Shown here one piece after another: positions 41,962 through 50,945 of a stretch of 64,000 nt of DNA. Source of the DNA: Symbiodinium natans (lineage: Eukaryota; Sar; Dinophyceae; Suessiales; Symbiodiniaceae); NCBI GenBank assembly GCA_905221605.1, contig CAJNDS010001935.1, positions 289,501-353,500 of the forward strand, in the 5' to 3' direction. Made by a program: the position numbers and the translations under genes. Numbering within the stretch: the first letter of the stretch is position 1; each line of letters opens with the position of its first letter. The notes below the pieces were generated by a model. It worked only from the letters and a program-made list of their open reading frames with translations. It was not told where the DNA came from and searched no databases.

Positions 41962-42050
41962 AAGCTTAGCCGGACCGCGTCCGATTTGGACCGCACGCCC
42001 CCGACCCCCGGTGCAAAGAACTGCCGCCTTCACAGCAAATTCGAGATCCT
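41962..42050 (-). CDS. Probable exon, unknown protein
   Basis: Minus frame DLEFAVKAAVLCTGGRGRAV, QIGRGPAK, between two TTTAGGG remnants. Family unknown. Confidence 0.45.
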
Positions 42051-42149
42051 AAGCGTCTAGGGTTTAGGGTTTAGGGCTCATCCGCATTGAAGCGGAATCT
42101 CTTCTGAGGCGGAGGTTTGGGAACCGTCCAATGTAGCGTACATCCCATA

Positions 42150-42252
42150 CTTAGTAGCCTGGTAACCATGATTCTCATAAGGGCACCCTCAGCGGTTACT
42201 TTATAAAGGGAACCTGGAACCAGAAAAAGGGCACAAGGGTACCAAGCATACT
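42150..42252 (-). mobile_element. Family F element outside a recognised gene
   Basis: Shares TTAGTAGCC, GGTAACCATG, ATAAGGGCACCC, GGTTACTTTATAA and GGGTACCAAG in order with SulP introns 1 and 4. On the minus strand it is bounded by GTATGC/GTATGG, giving GT...AG ends as in the SulP copies. Downstream minus sequence is open for about 23 codons, so it may once have been an intron. Confidence 0.75.
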
Positions 42253-42281
42253 AAACCCTGACGGCTCCCAGTCCCAATACC

Positions 42282-42343
42282 CCTAAACCCCAAACCCCAA
42301 ACCCCAAACCCTAAACCCTAAACCCTAAACCCTAAACCCTAAC
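42282..42343. repeat. CCCTAAA/CCCCAAA array
   Basis: About nine units; CCCCAAA on the left, CCCTAAA on the right. Confidence 0.95.
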
Positions 42344-42459
42344 CTGTCTCACTTTGGCGGGGTCCGCATCAGCGGGACTTTGCCTTGGCCTTGGCCTTGG
42401 CCTTCCTGAGCACTGCTGGCGATGCTCTACTCACAAGACTGTCAAGGTGTCGGGCCTGG

Positions 42460-42604
42460 GTTTAGGGTTTAGGGTTTAGGGTTTAGGGTTTAGGGTTTAG
42501 GGTTTAGGGTTTAGGGTTTAGGGTTTAGGGTTTAGGGTTTAGGGTTTAGGGTTTGGGGTTTGGGGTTTAGGGTTTAGGGTTTATGGTTTTGGGTTTAGGG
42601 TTAA
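42460..42604. repeat. Longest clean TTTAGGG array
   Basis: About 20 units, the first 13 perfect, later ones TTTGGGG and TTTATGG. Confidence 0.98.
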
Positions 42605-42785
42605 AGGTTTCGGCTCTCACACACACGCACAAGGCAGGCAAGGATTCGGTTGGAAGGTCCACTTGCTACGACACTGAAGGGTTTAGGGTTTAGGGTTGCT
42701 GTTTTGAAATGAACGCGCCCATCCCGACTTCGAGTTGCAACTCCGTCCTGGAGGGAGCCTAGAGATGAAAGCCATGAACGTCTGT

Positions 42786-45700
42786 TCAGCGCAACGCAAC
42801 TCGAAGCTTCTGAAGGTGCTTCACGAGCTTGCCCGTGTGGGGGTCCACGAAGTTGTGAGCGTTCTGCGTGCAGCCGCCTGGGATGTAAAATTTTTTTATT
42901 TATTTTTTTTTTAATAAAAAATGTTTACCTGTCAGGTTCGGGGTTCTTCTCTGTTGGGCTACAGAGGCCGTGGGATTTACGGCTCCCAAGCCCGGCTCCT
43001 TTCTGTCCGAAGCCCTGGGCCCTGAACCATAAGGGTTTAGGGTTTAGGGTTTAGGGTTTAGGGAGACCCCCTGATTGCAGCCCAAGGCGCAGGTGTAAGT
43101 TTCCGTGAGCACAGCACCGCAGCCGAAACAGAACTTGGTGCCGCAGCTGCGGCACAACATCTTGTGGCACTCCTCCACTTGGTCCTGGAGGTCCCCATGA
43201 AAACCCGTAACATGATCCCTATTCTACAGGCACCATTTTTGGGAGGGGACGCTAATATTGAGGGTCCAGCACTGAGAAGGGGGGCTTTGGGCCGAATGTG
43301 TCCAGTAAACTCATGCCCCTAGTGGTTGCGTTTCTGTGTCAAATTGCGGCACGCCGGACCCTGGCAAGGCCTTTCATAAAGCTTTCATATTCAATGCTGA
43401 TCTCTAAACCAAGTTCACGAAACGTCTTGTGTAACCCGGGCAAAGGGATGCGTTCCAGTTTCTCCCGACGGCAAACTACGAAATTCATACCACGCACACG
43501 GACCACAGCTCCGTCTGGGAGTCCAAGTTCTCCTTGGATGTCGCCATCCCACCTGACGTGCATGCTGCGTGCATGCCCTTCGGGGGCAGCTTGCCGATGG
43601 AGGCCTACTGCTGGGGGTTTCGGGATTAGGGCTTTTAGGGTTTAGTGTTTAGGGTTTAGGGTTGTTGAGAGAGGAAAGACACGGAAGAGCGAGACTGAGA
43701 AGCGCCAGCTCGCTTCGCAGACGGAGTGGTTTGTCCCATTTTTCCATACTACACTTTCATCTACGTTCAAGTGGTGCCTTTTGGATCTCCCATGCCAACG
43801 CTGCAACTTGAACCCTGCGAAGGCTCTCCGTCCATGAACAGCAAAGCCTGCTACCCCCCCCCCCCCCCCCCCCCGACCCCCCCGGCTCCGCTGGTTTGCG
43901 GCCAGGCGGCATTTGGGGCACTGCTTGGTTCCCGTCTCCTTCATCCACTTCATGAAGCCTCATCTCCCACTTAGGCAATGCTCATCCAACCACACCCCAA
44001 GCCTCACAAAGATGAAAATGCCAACAGCCGCGACCCCTAAACCCTAAGCCCTAAACCCTGAACCCTAAACCCTAAACCCTAAACCCTAAACCCTAACTCC
44101 GAAACCAATCCTAAACCCACACACTGCCGGGTTACTGTCGTCGTCGCCTCTGGCCCGCTCTTTCTTTCGGTGCTCCTCGCAGGAGAGGCCTGGCTGAGCT
44201 CTGTCTTCCTAGAGCTTGGGATGTTCCCCCTTCTACTACAGTCCTTAGTAGGGAGTATCATAGGGGGTACTATAATCCCTATGAAGGACTGTTTGTAAAC
44301 GGGGGAAGCTCCCACCCTAGAGCTTCCCTTCAGCACCCTTCAGTCGGCGAACTCTTACAGCCCTTATGACACCAAACTCTGCCCGAAAACCCACCTTCGT
44401 GGTATGGCTGGGCGCCGCACATCCAGCCTGAGAGATCAGGACTCAAGAAGCCATTCTGAACTTGAGAACAACACCGTGCACAACAATAGGTCTTGGTTGC
44501 CGCCTGCAAGGCTGACAAGTAGATGAAGGATCCTAGAGGGCTTGCACAGGTCGAGACCTCTCATTGACTCCAAGGCTCATGCTTCGTGCCCACACAGGGG
44601 GCATGAGCCTCTCGCCGATGTTGCATCAGGAAAAGCCTTCTTCATCAGGCAGTCGGGTGTTGGACCTGAGCAATTTCTTGGCCACTGACCAACGCCCGGC
44701 CTCCTGTATGTGGCGAATTCACGCTAGAATAGAACATGGCCAGATTCTAAACCCACTCAGAACCGGGCAGGGTCTCACGACATTTCCCGACGCCACCGCC
44801 CGGCGCAGGATGTTGGAGGCATGCAGTCGGAAGACAGTCTTCTTGGGAAGGAGTCCTTGGACGTGATAGCGCATTGGAGCTCGGTGAGCGCGATTGGTAC
44901 GGCCAGGCAGCAGGGCTTCAACAATGCTCCCAGTGCCGTGAGCACGCTAGTTGCTAGATTACACCAGCACAGAACGTGCTTGCAGTCGCACTCTCCCAGA
45001 GTCACACACAGAGGGCAATTTGTACGTCCGGACCGACCCCCCTTGCGCAAAATCCAGTCAGCAACACCCGAGTTCCCTGAAACACCATTCCCTCGAGTGT
45101 CGGAGGAGGTCTTCCTCAGAGATGGCTTTAGCACAGTCTGGGCAGGGAATGTCCCCCGCAATGCCCGTCTCAAGCCGCGCCTGGCCCAGTGCTGTTGCGA
45201 ATGAGGGCTTGGGGTGTTTTGTTGGCACCCGACTAGCCACGGCACAGCGGGGTTTATTGGATTATTGGTTGGTCTGGGAAAATTCAAGAAAGTACGCCGA
45301 GGTTCAGGCTGAGGCTTAGGGCTTAGGGCTTAGGGCTTAGGGTTTAGGGCTTAGGGGTTTAGGGTTTAGGGTTATGGTTTAGGGGTTAGGGAGGGCTTAT
45401 TCAGAATGGCAGGGCGCGTCTTGCGCCACTGCCCATGTTCCACTGCAGGGCACACATCACCGACGCAAGCATACGTCGCTACCAACGTCTGAATCCTTCA
45501 TTTTTGTTGCATCTGGACTTAAACCTTAGCCAGATGAGGTTCGGAATGGTTGGGCGCGGATTGCTGGCATCTCTGAAGGGGACTGGTAGCCCCTAAGCTG
45601 GGAACGGCGCCGGCCTCCACGAAGCGGTTGATGCAGGCCGGGCAGTACCAGCCGTGCCCGCAGCCCAGCATAACCTGCTTGAAGGTTCATGGTTGGAAGT

Positions 45701-46159
45701 AGGTAGGGTTATAAGTATGATAACTCTTCTTGTAACCCTATTTAGGGTACTTACAACCCTACTTATAAGTAACCATGAAACTTCAAGTGGCACTTGGCAT
45801 TGAGCTGTGTCGCGCTACACGAAAGCATGTCGGGTGCTGCTGCGGCAGCAGCCTCTTTTCTTCTTTTCTCTCTACCACCATAGTTCCACATGAGGGCATG
45901 AACATTGGCACCACGTTCAAGCGGTGTGTATTCACGCAGTTTCAGCAGAATGGCATGACACGACTATCAGAAAAGAAGAGCAGGTCCGGGTTATCGCGAT
46001 GCTTCCAGCATCTCCTCAGTTTAGCCTGAGCCTTCGCTACGCTCTCCGACCCGCCCTAAACCCTAAACCCTAAACACCCAGTAGGATCTCTGAATGCCGA
46101 CGAAGCTGAGCGGCTGCTGCATCCACCTTCCGCTCGTCGCAGCAGATGAGGCAGGATTC
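42786..46159 (-). CDS. RBR-type (RING1-IBR-RING2) E3 ubiquitin ligase
   Basis: Exons (minus): 46127-46159, 45615-45674, 45102-45180, 44757-44855, 44579-44665, 44395-44427, 44121-44189, 43903-43958, 43082-43184, 42786-42877. All phases agree and give 236 residues with a stop at 42786. RING1: SCLICCDER ... LGCGHGWYCPAC. Then DIPCPDCAKAIS. IBR: VVRPCPVLS|PTPDCLMKKA, GSCPLCGHEAC|WMCGAQPYHEG, LSCEEHRKKERARGDDD. RING2: FMKWMKETGTKQCPKC ... ECHKMLCRSCGTKFCFGCGA; the Cys of ECHKM would be the thioester-accepting residue of the RBR family. Members transfer ubiquitin from E2 via this Cys. The 5' end is probably incomplete: no start Met is assigned, and 46490-46587 may hold an upstream exon. Donors are GT, GC and GA. 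Introns carry telomere arrays and MITEs. Family call is firm; some exon edges (45615, 43903) are best guesses. Confidence 0.85.
42878..43081 (-). other. RBR last intron, GC-AG, with telomere array and GGCTGCA duplication
   Basis: The intron runs from G|GCTGCAATC to CATCCCAG|GC. GGCTGCA occurs on both sides of the insertion. Deleting the intron and one copy gives an in-frame ..CALGCTQNAH.. The interior holds four TTTAGGG units (43034-43061) and an A/T run (42892-42918). Confidence 0.65.
43626..43662. repeat. TTTAGGG array in RBR intron
   Basis: Four to five units with TTTAGTG, inside the 718-nt intron 43185-43902. That intron also contains a poly-C run (43855-43874) next to the preceding exon. 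Confidence 0.88.
44035..44095. repeat. CCCTAAA array in RBR intron
   Basis: About nine units with CCCTAAG and CCCTGAA, inside intron 43959-44120. Confidence 0.94.
44218..44315. mobile_element. MITE family H, copy 2, with 10-bp duplication
   Basis: 98-bp imperfect palindrome (GGGATGTTCCCCCTTCTAC..GGGGGTACTATAATCCC..GGGGGAAGCTCCCA) between CCTAGAGCTT at 44208-44217 and 44316-44325. It lies within the RBR intron 44190-44394. Confidence 0.85.
45318..45385. repeat. CTTAGGG/TTTAGGG array in RBR intron
   Basis: About ten units, the first four CTTAGGG, inside intron 45181-45614. Confidence 0.92.
45678..45788. mobile_element. MITE family C, copy 5, at an exon edge
   Basis: CTTGAAGGTTCATGGTTGGA to AACCATGAAACTTCAAGT. 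Its minus-strand end (CTTCAAGCAG) abuts the RBR exon 45615-45674, so the element supplies or adjoins that exon's acceptor. Confidence 0.87.
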
Positions 46160-46299
46160 CTGCCAGCTGTTCGGGCCCAGTCAGATTTCAAGAGCTTCGG
46201 CCAAGAGTTGGTCTTTACAGGTTTTGGGTGTGGGGTTTAGGTTTTGGGTTTAGGGTTTAGGGTTTTAGGTCTGAGACAGTTCGTGACGTAGAAGTCAGC

Positions 46300-46485
46300 G
46301 TTTTGAATTTCAGGAAACTGACTCTGAGTTTTCATCCTGGGATCCCTTTCGGACTGAATGCCCTATTTTACTCTCTCAATGTGATGAGTATAGCTTATTC
46401 AAATACCTTTTTTACATCGACCTTTTTAAACTATATTCAAATACCTTTTTCAATATACCTTTCTCAACATAATACCTTATCGTAG
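46300..46485. other. AT-rich patch
   Basis: AT-rich with repeated AATACCTTTTT. The 60-codon plus frame has no support beyond composition. Confidence 0.5.
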
Positions 46486-46489
46486 CTTG

Positions 46490-46587
46490 CCGCCGGGGCT
46501 CGGCATCCGAGTTGAAGCGGAGGATGCCGGCTCGGGTCATCTTTGCCTCAGGGCATCGGTGCCGTTGAGACCCGCAGCTGGCCGAAC
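46490..46587 (-). CDS. Possible exon upstream of the RBR gene
   Basis: Minus frame ASCGSQRHRCPEAKMTRAGI, LRFNSDAEPRRQA next to a TTTAGGG array. Could be a 5' exon of the RBR gene; no phase test possible. Confidence 0.4.
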
Positions 46588-46591
46588 GGTT

Positions 46592-46658
46592 TGGGGTTTA
46601 GGGTTTAGGGTTTAGGGTTTAAGGTTTAGGGTTTAGGGTTTAGGGTTTAGGGTTTAGG
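46592..46658. repeat. TTTAGGG array
   Basis: Nine to ten units, one TTTAAGG and one TTTGGGG. Confidence 0.96.
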
Positions 46659-46839
46659 GCGGGACGGCGCCCTAAGCATGGCCCTGGAAGGAGAGCGCAG
46701 CGCACGACTTGGGAGCTTTCCTTGTAAGACAGCTCAATCTTGCATCTAAGATTGGCAGTTTCACCGAAATCTTCGCTCCTGGTTCGCCCAATATTCGCAG
46801 CCTCGAACGCTTGACAATGCACCTTAAACACCATACCCC

Positions 46840-46920
46840 ATAAACCCTAACCCCTGCAAGCCTAAACCATAAACCCTAAACCCTAAATACTAAAGCCTAT
46901 AAATGCTAAACCCTAAACCC
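46840..46920. repeat. Degenerate CCCTAAA array
   Basis: About nine irregular units (CCCATAAA, CCTATAAATG, CCCTAAA). Confidence 0.8.
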
Positions 46921-47061
46921 TTGCCTTGGGGTTTGTGCATCCTGGCCTCGTGCTCTTCGAGGTCTTTCTGGGCCTTGCTGACCTCCTGACCAGTGCCGGT
47001 CTGTCAAAAAGCGCCCTTGCCCTCCAATTCAACCTTCCTGAACGAACCCAAGGATCCAGCT

Positions 47062-47160
47062 GGGGGTTTCCGAGGTTCGGGGTACCTTCTTGGGGTACCA
47101 TATTATATGGGAATCCTACTCATTTGGGGGTCTATATTCGGGCATTATCGTAACCCCCCT
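47062..47160. mobile_element. Family G element
   Basis: GGGGTTTCCGAGGTTCGGGGTACC..GGGAATCCTACTCATTTGGGGG..GTAACCCCC. Weak inverted termini. Confidence 0.65.
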
Positions 47161-47663
47161 ATTCAGCGTTGCGCTTCATTCTGCTTGGTTGCGACTCTCA
47201 CGCTCGTGCAAGTTTAGGGTTTGCAGCTTAAGGTTTGGGGTGCTGGCTGCTGCAATGAAGAGCTTGTGCCCCATGTGATTGTGCCTCATGTGATCTTGGA
47301 ATACCTCTTCGTGGCGTTCTTCATGGTCATCTCAACCGCATGACGACCCGAAACCATGAATCCTGCCAAGTTCCCCCCCGCCCCCCCAAAGGGGTGAAGG
47401 AAATTCCCAGGGATGTAGTTGGGGAACTGTGATGCTTTTCAGGTTCTTCGCTGTCCATTGCATGCGTTGGCTCGTGTAGAGTTGGCCTCGAAAGCCGGCT
47501 TTAGAACAGGAACCGTATATCCGCAGCCCACCCCTCCTTTGTCAGGCTTTAGCGGGCTTACGGTAGGATTCATATTTGAAGTGAAGAGACATGAGCATTC
47601 TTCCGTAGGGCTTCGGGTCGCGCAGGACTCTGAACCCTAAACCCTGGACCCTAAACCCTAAAC

Positions 47664-47735
47664 TCTGGGCTCCTCCTCGGCTGCCGAATGTGCAGCCTCC
47701 TTGGCCCTGAGTGCCGCCTCTGCTTGCTGCAGCTC
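47664..47735 (-). CDS. Coiled-coil exon
   Basis: 72 nt between CGCAG|G and AGA|GTTTAGGG. Encodes ELQQAEAALRAKEAAHSAAE, EEPR, a continuous Ala/Glu helix with heptad-like spacing. The donor is the telomere repeat itself. Parent protein unknown. Confidence 0.6.
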
Positions 47736-47799
47736 CTGCGTCTCACCCGGCTGTCACTTTCTAAGGCTACTAGTCCTTGAGGAGCCCCCAAGAACATGA

Positions 47800-47895
47800 A
47801 GTATGTTCTTCCTTATAAGGGCAATATAGGAATGTATTCTTCCTTACAAGGACGATATAGGGATATGTTCTTCCTTATAAGGGCAAGATAGGGAT
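47800..47895. repeat. Three tandem 35-40 bp repeats
   Basis: TGTTCTTCCTTATAAGGGCA followed by ATATAGGGAT, three imperfect copies. An inverted, weaker TATCCTTAAAAG/CTCTTATAGG motif follows to about 48060, so it may be the left arm of a larger palindrome. Confidence 0.75.
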
Positions 47896-48481
47896 GATGA
47901 TCTGTTAGCGTGTTTTGGTAGCTCTTTAGCAAATAGTAATAAGACATATTCAACATACCCCTGGGGCATATCCTTAAAAGAAATGAAGGCGTATGGTAAA
48001 GTCCTTCCTCATATTCTTCTCTTATAGGTTAAGGGGTATGGGTTTGGGATATGTTGCGTTAGTCTGCGGCACTTACAACTCAGGCCGAGTTGTAGCGCAG
48101 CGTCCGGGTTTCTGAGATGCTTCGGGTCCCGAGGTGTAGGGTAGTGCAGCTCCAGAACTTTCGGGGGGCCAGGGCCCAGGAAACTTAATAAAGCTGAACA
48201 GACCATGGATACAACAAACCAACCTTGAACGAGGCATCGACCTTAATGTGGTAGTAAGGATCGTGTGGATCAGACAGTTCGACCAACACCGCAACAAATC
48301 TAAATCCACTCGGCCGCGCAAAAACACATTGACATCAAAAGCACGCGAGCCAAGTCGTTTTCGGCGTCCTCCCAACGAACTAGGTGGCACCTTGCATAGC
48401 ACAGGTCCCTTCCTTCACTTCTCGCTATGCCTTAACTGCAGGGCAGTGTCCCTAAACCCTAAACCCCAACCCTAAAACTCC

Positions 48482-48563
48482 AGGTCCCATAGTCTCCTCG
48501 GCTCGCGAGCGAGCGGCGGCTGCCTGAGCATCGACGGCCTCACTTCCGGGGTGAACTCGCCAC
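48482..48563 (-). CDS. Possible coiled-coil exon
   Basis: Minus frame GSEAVDAQAAAARSRAEETM, GPG, ending near the CCCTAAA remnant at 48451. May belong to the same gene as 47664-47735. Confidence 0.45.
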
Positions 48564-48639
48564 TTCGATCCCCGAGCCTGTGGGTTATGGGCCACCTCAA
48601 CACGGCCCTACGGGCCTTAGAGCCATAACATCCTACTTG

Positions 48640-49200
48640 ATTTCCTAGAAAGTTGTATGATCTATAAATGTATAAGTATATGTTCTCAATTTATGTCGCT
48701 GTATGCTTATTCCTTCTAGAAGCACTGCGGAAGACATCTTCAGCTGGACGAGGTTTTGGGCTTCCAAACAGGTCACCAAGAACAAACCCCTCAAGTGGAG
48801 GGGGGTGACCCAGTAGTATAGTAAGTAACTTAGTGATAGAACAATACAATGATGCAAAAATCAAACATATAATATATACGGATACTAACATATTCAGATA
48901 CGAAAATAAAATAATACAAAAACAACATCATACATGTGTAGTAATATATTCTCATAAGACTACACAAATATGTCGATTGGAATCATATCAACTACAATCA
49001 TGCAATTCATGATACGAAATTCTGACTACAAGATCAGTAGGTCATAAGATATAAGAATAGGAAAATACAGTAAGTTAAAATTAGATTAATGAAAATCTGA
49101 TCATCTAACACTACAATCATAGAGAAAACTAATAACATAACAATAGAATAATGTTTTTTGCCATACTGCAACAACAGAATGATGGGATTGCATGATCTCG
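48640..49200. other. AT-rich island
   Basis: Abruptly AT-rich with many ATAATA and ATATAT tracts; no credible frame. Similar in character to 23256-23690. Confidence 0.8.
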
Positions 49201-49611
49201 ACACGCTCCAAAACCATGCGCCTTCCAGGATTCCGCTCATGCAAGCCTGCCTAGGCAACGCATGGACGTGCCAAACGCTGAACTAAACCATACTATCCCA
49301 TGAAGCCTGGCGTCAGGAACCCTGAACTCCAAACACTTAACCCCACCTGCTGGCACTTCTGGACCTCACTGCGGCAAGTCGCCGAAAGGTTTCGCCCTTA
49401 GACTGGTGTGCCGGCTGCTCAAAATGCCATGACAGCAGAGTGTCGGATTCTGAGAAGATTCTGGCGACTGAGTTGCTTAAGGTTTCGACCTGGGACACTG
49501 AGGGTGGGGTGGTTTCTACCCCCACAAGTACAGGAAGCACATCGCAGCCCTGGGATTAGGGTTCGAGGAAAGTCTGGCCAATACACTGCGATGCCAAGTC
49601 TAGATCCTAGG

Positions 49612-49720
49612 CCCAAAGAGCCCAATATTGCTTCATTAAGGAATATAGGATAAATCATATAGGGATCCCTAATGTGATTTAAGGGATATTCTTTAACTAA
49701 GCCATATTGGGCTCTTTGGG
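49612..49720. mobile_element. MITE family A, copy 8
   Basis: 109 bp, CCCAAAGAGCCCAATATTGC to the reverse complement; flanks GG/GA. Confidence 0.93.
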
Positions 49721-49827
49721 GACATTCCTAGCTTGGGCATTGCATACGTGCATCCCGAACCGAAGCCATCACACGTCCCGGCATCTTCTGAACCCCAAGT
49801 AGAATTGAGGTCCCAACTTCCTTTCAG

Positions 49828-49885
49828 CTGCGCCGCCAGCGTCTCCTTCTTCATGCTCCCAAGCTTTCCCTTTAGAATTCGAGAG
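49828..49885 (-). CDS. Possible short exon, basic
   Basis: Minus frame KGKLGSMKKETLAAQLKG, adjoining a TTTAGGG array. Low support on its own; same strand and style as 49985-50098. Confidence 0.35.
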
Positions 49886-49886
49886 G

Positions 49887-49970
49887 GGTTTAGGGTTTAG
49901 GGTTTAGGGTTTAGGGTTTAGGGTTTAGGGTTTAGGGTTTAGGGTTTAGGGTTTAGGGTTTAGGGTTTAG
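49887..49970. repeat. TTTAGGG array
   Basis: Twelve perfect units. Confidence 0.98.
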
Positions 49971-49984
49971 GCCTCTCCGCATCT

Positions 49985-50098
49985 CTCAGCGACCCCGTGG
50001 AAAGCCCCCTGCGTCCTGGATCAAAGTCAGGAGCTTCTTGTCCTTGGCTGTCCGCTTCGCCTTCTTCTTGACCATGATCTCAGGGAGCCTCTGCTTCG
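49985..50098 (-). CDS. Lys-rich exon, unknown protein
   Basis: Encodes AKQRLPEIMVKKKAKRTAKD, KKLLTLIQDAGGFPRGR, with a stop if read through. A GA donor after ATCCAG is possible instead. Strongly basic. Bounded by telomere arrays on both sides. Family unknown. Confidence 0.5.
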
Positions 50099-50124
50099 CA
50101 CACAAGGCAGGCTGAATTATTTTG

Positions 50125-50264
50125 GGTTTAGGGTTTAGGGTTTAGGGTTTAGGGTTTAGGTTTAGGGTTTAGGGTTTAGGTTTAGGGTTTAGGGTTTAGG
50201 GTTTAGGGTTTAGGGTTTAGGGTTTAGGGTTTAGGGTTTAGGGTTTAGGGTTTAGGGTTTAGGG
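50125..50264. repeat. TTTAGGG array
   Basis: About 20 units with two 6-bp TTAGGG-type slips. Confidence 0.98.
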
Positions 50265-50683
50265 ATGCTCCGAAGCAATGTTGGTGCCTTACAGGGGCCC
50301 TACACTGCATCTGCCAAGCACTGCAACCTGCAGGATCAGAACGCGACTGGGCGTTTTTAGGGTTTCGGGTGTAGGGTTCGGACACAACGAAGTGATGTCG
50401 AACATTTGAACCTCCATTCAACTGCATCAAAACCCCTTAGCACTGAACCCCTCAATGATTTGGTCACAGCCTTAATCCCCTTGAACCTCTTTAAAAAAAA
50501 CATCATCAAACCTTTTTGCATTGAACCCCACAATGATTTGGCCACAACCATCCAGATTCCCTTGAGCCTCTTAAAAACCCTTTCACTCATCCAAGTTGCC
50601 CTTGCAGCTGGGCCTCATCGAGACCATACGGCTTCAAGGCGGTTCGCAGTGCCTTTTCAGGGGGCTAAGGGTTAAGGGTTGCT

Positions 50684-50757
50684 GGTGCCACCTGCCTAGC
50701 AGTTTAGGGTTTAGGGTTTAGGGATTAGGGTTTAGGGTTTGGTGTCACCTGCCTAGC
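50684..50757. repeat. Telomere array between 17-bp direct duplications
   Basis: GGTGCCACCTGCCTAGC (50684-50700) and GGTGTCACCTGCCTAGC (50741-50757) bracket five TTTAGGG units; one mismatch. Confidence 0.9.
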
Positions 50758-50945
50758 TGACCTGCAGACGCAGCGTGGCGAGAGCGACTTTTTCTCAGCT
50801 CGGGAAAGTGCCTGCCAACGTGATGTGCTTCTCTATAACCTATATACAATAAGAAACATGTGTCCAACAGGGTGTGGCACCACTTCGGTGCCCCCGACGA
50901 GTCAACCCTCTGGCGCCCACGTCTTACAAAGTCCGGCACAGGGCT

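Noticed and set aside
42786-42877. NFVDPHTG in the last RBR exon as an ISXO2-type transposase motif
   Set aside because: Only a few residues match, the catalytic context is absent, and the exon joins in phase to the RBR RING2 exon.
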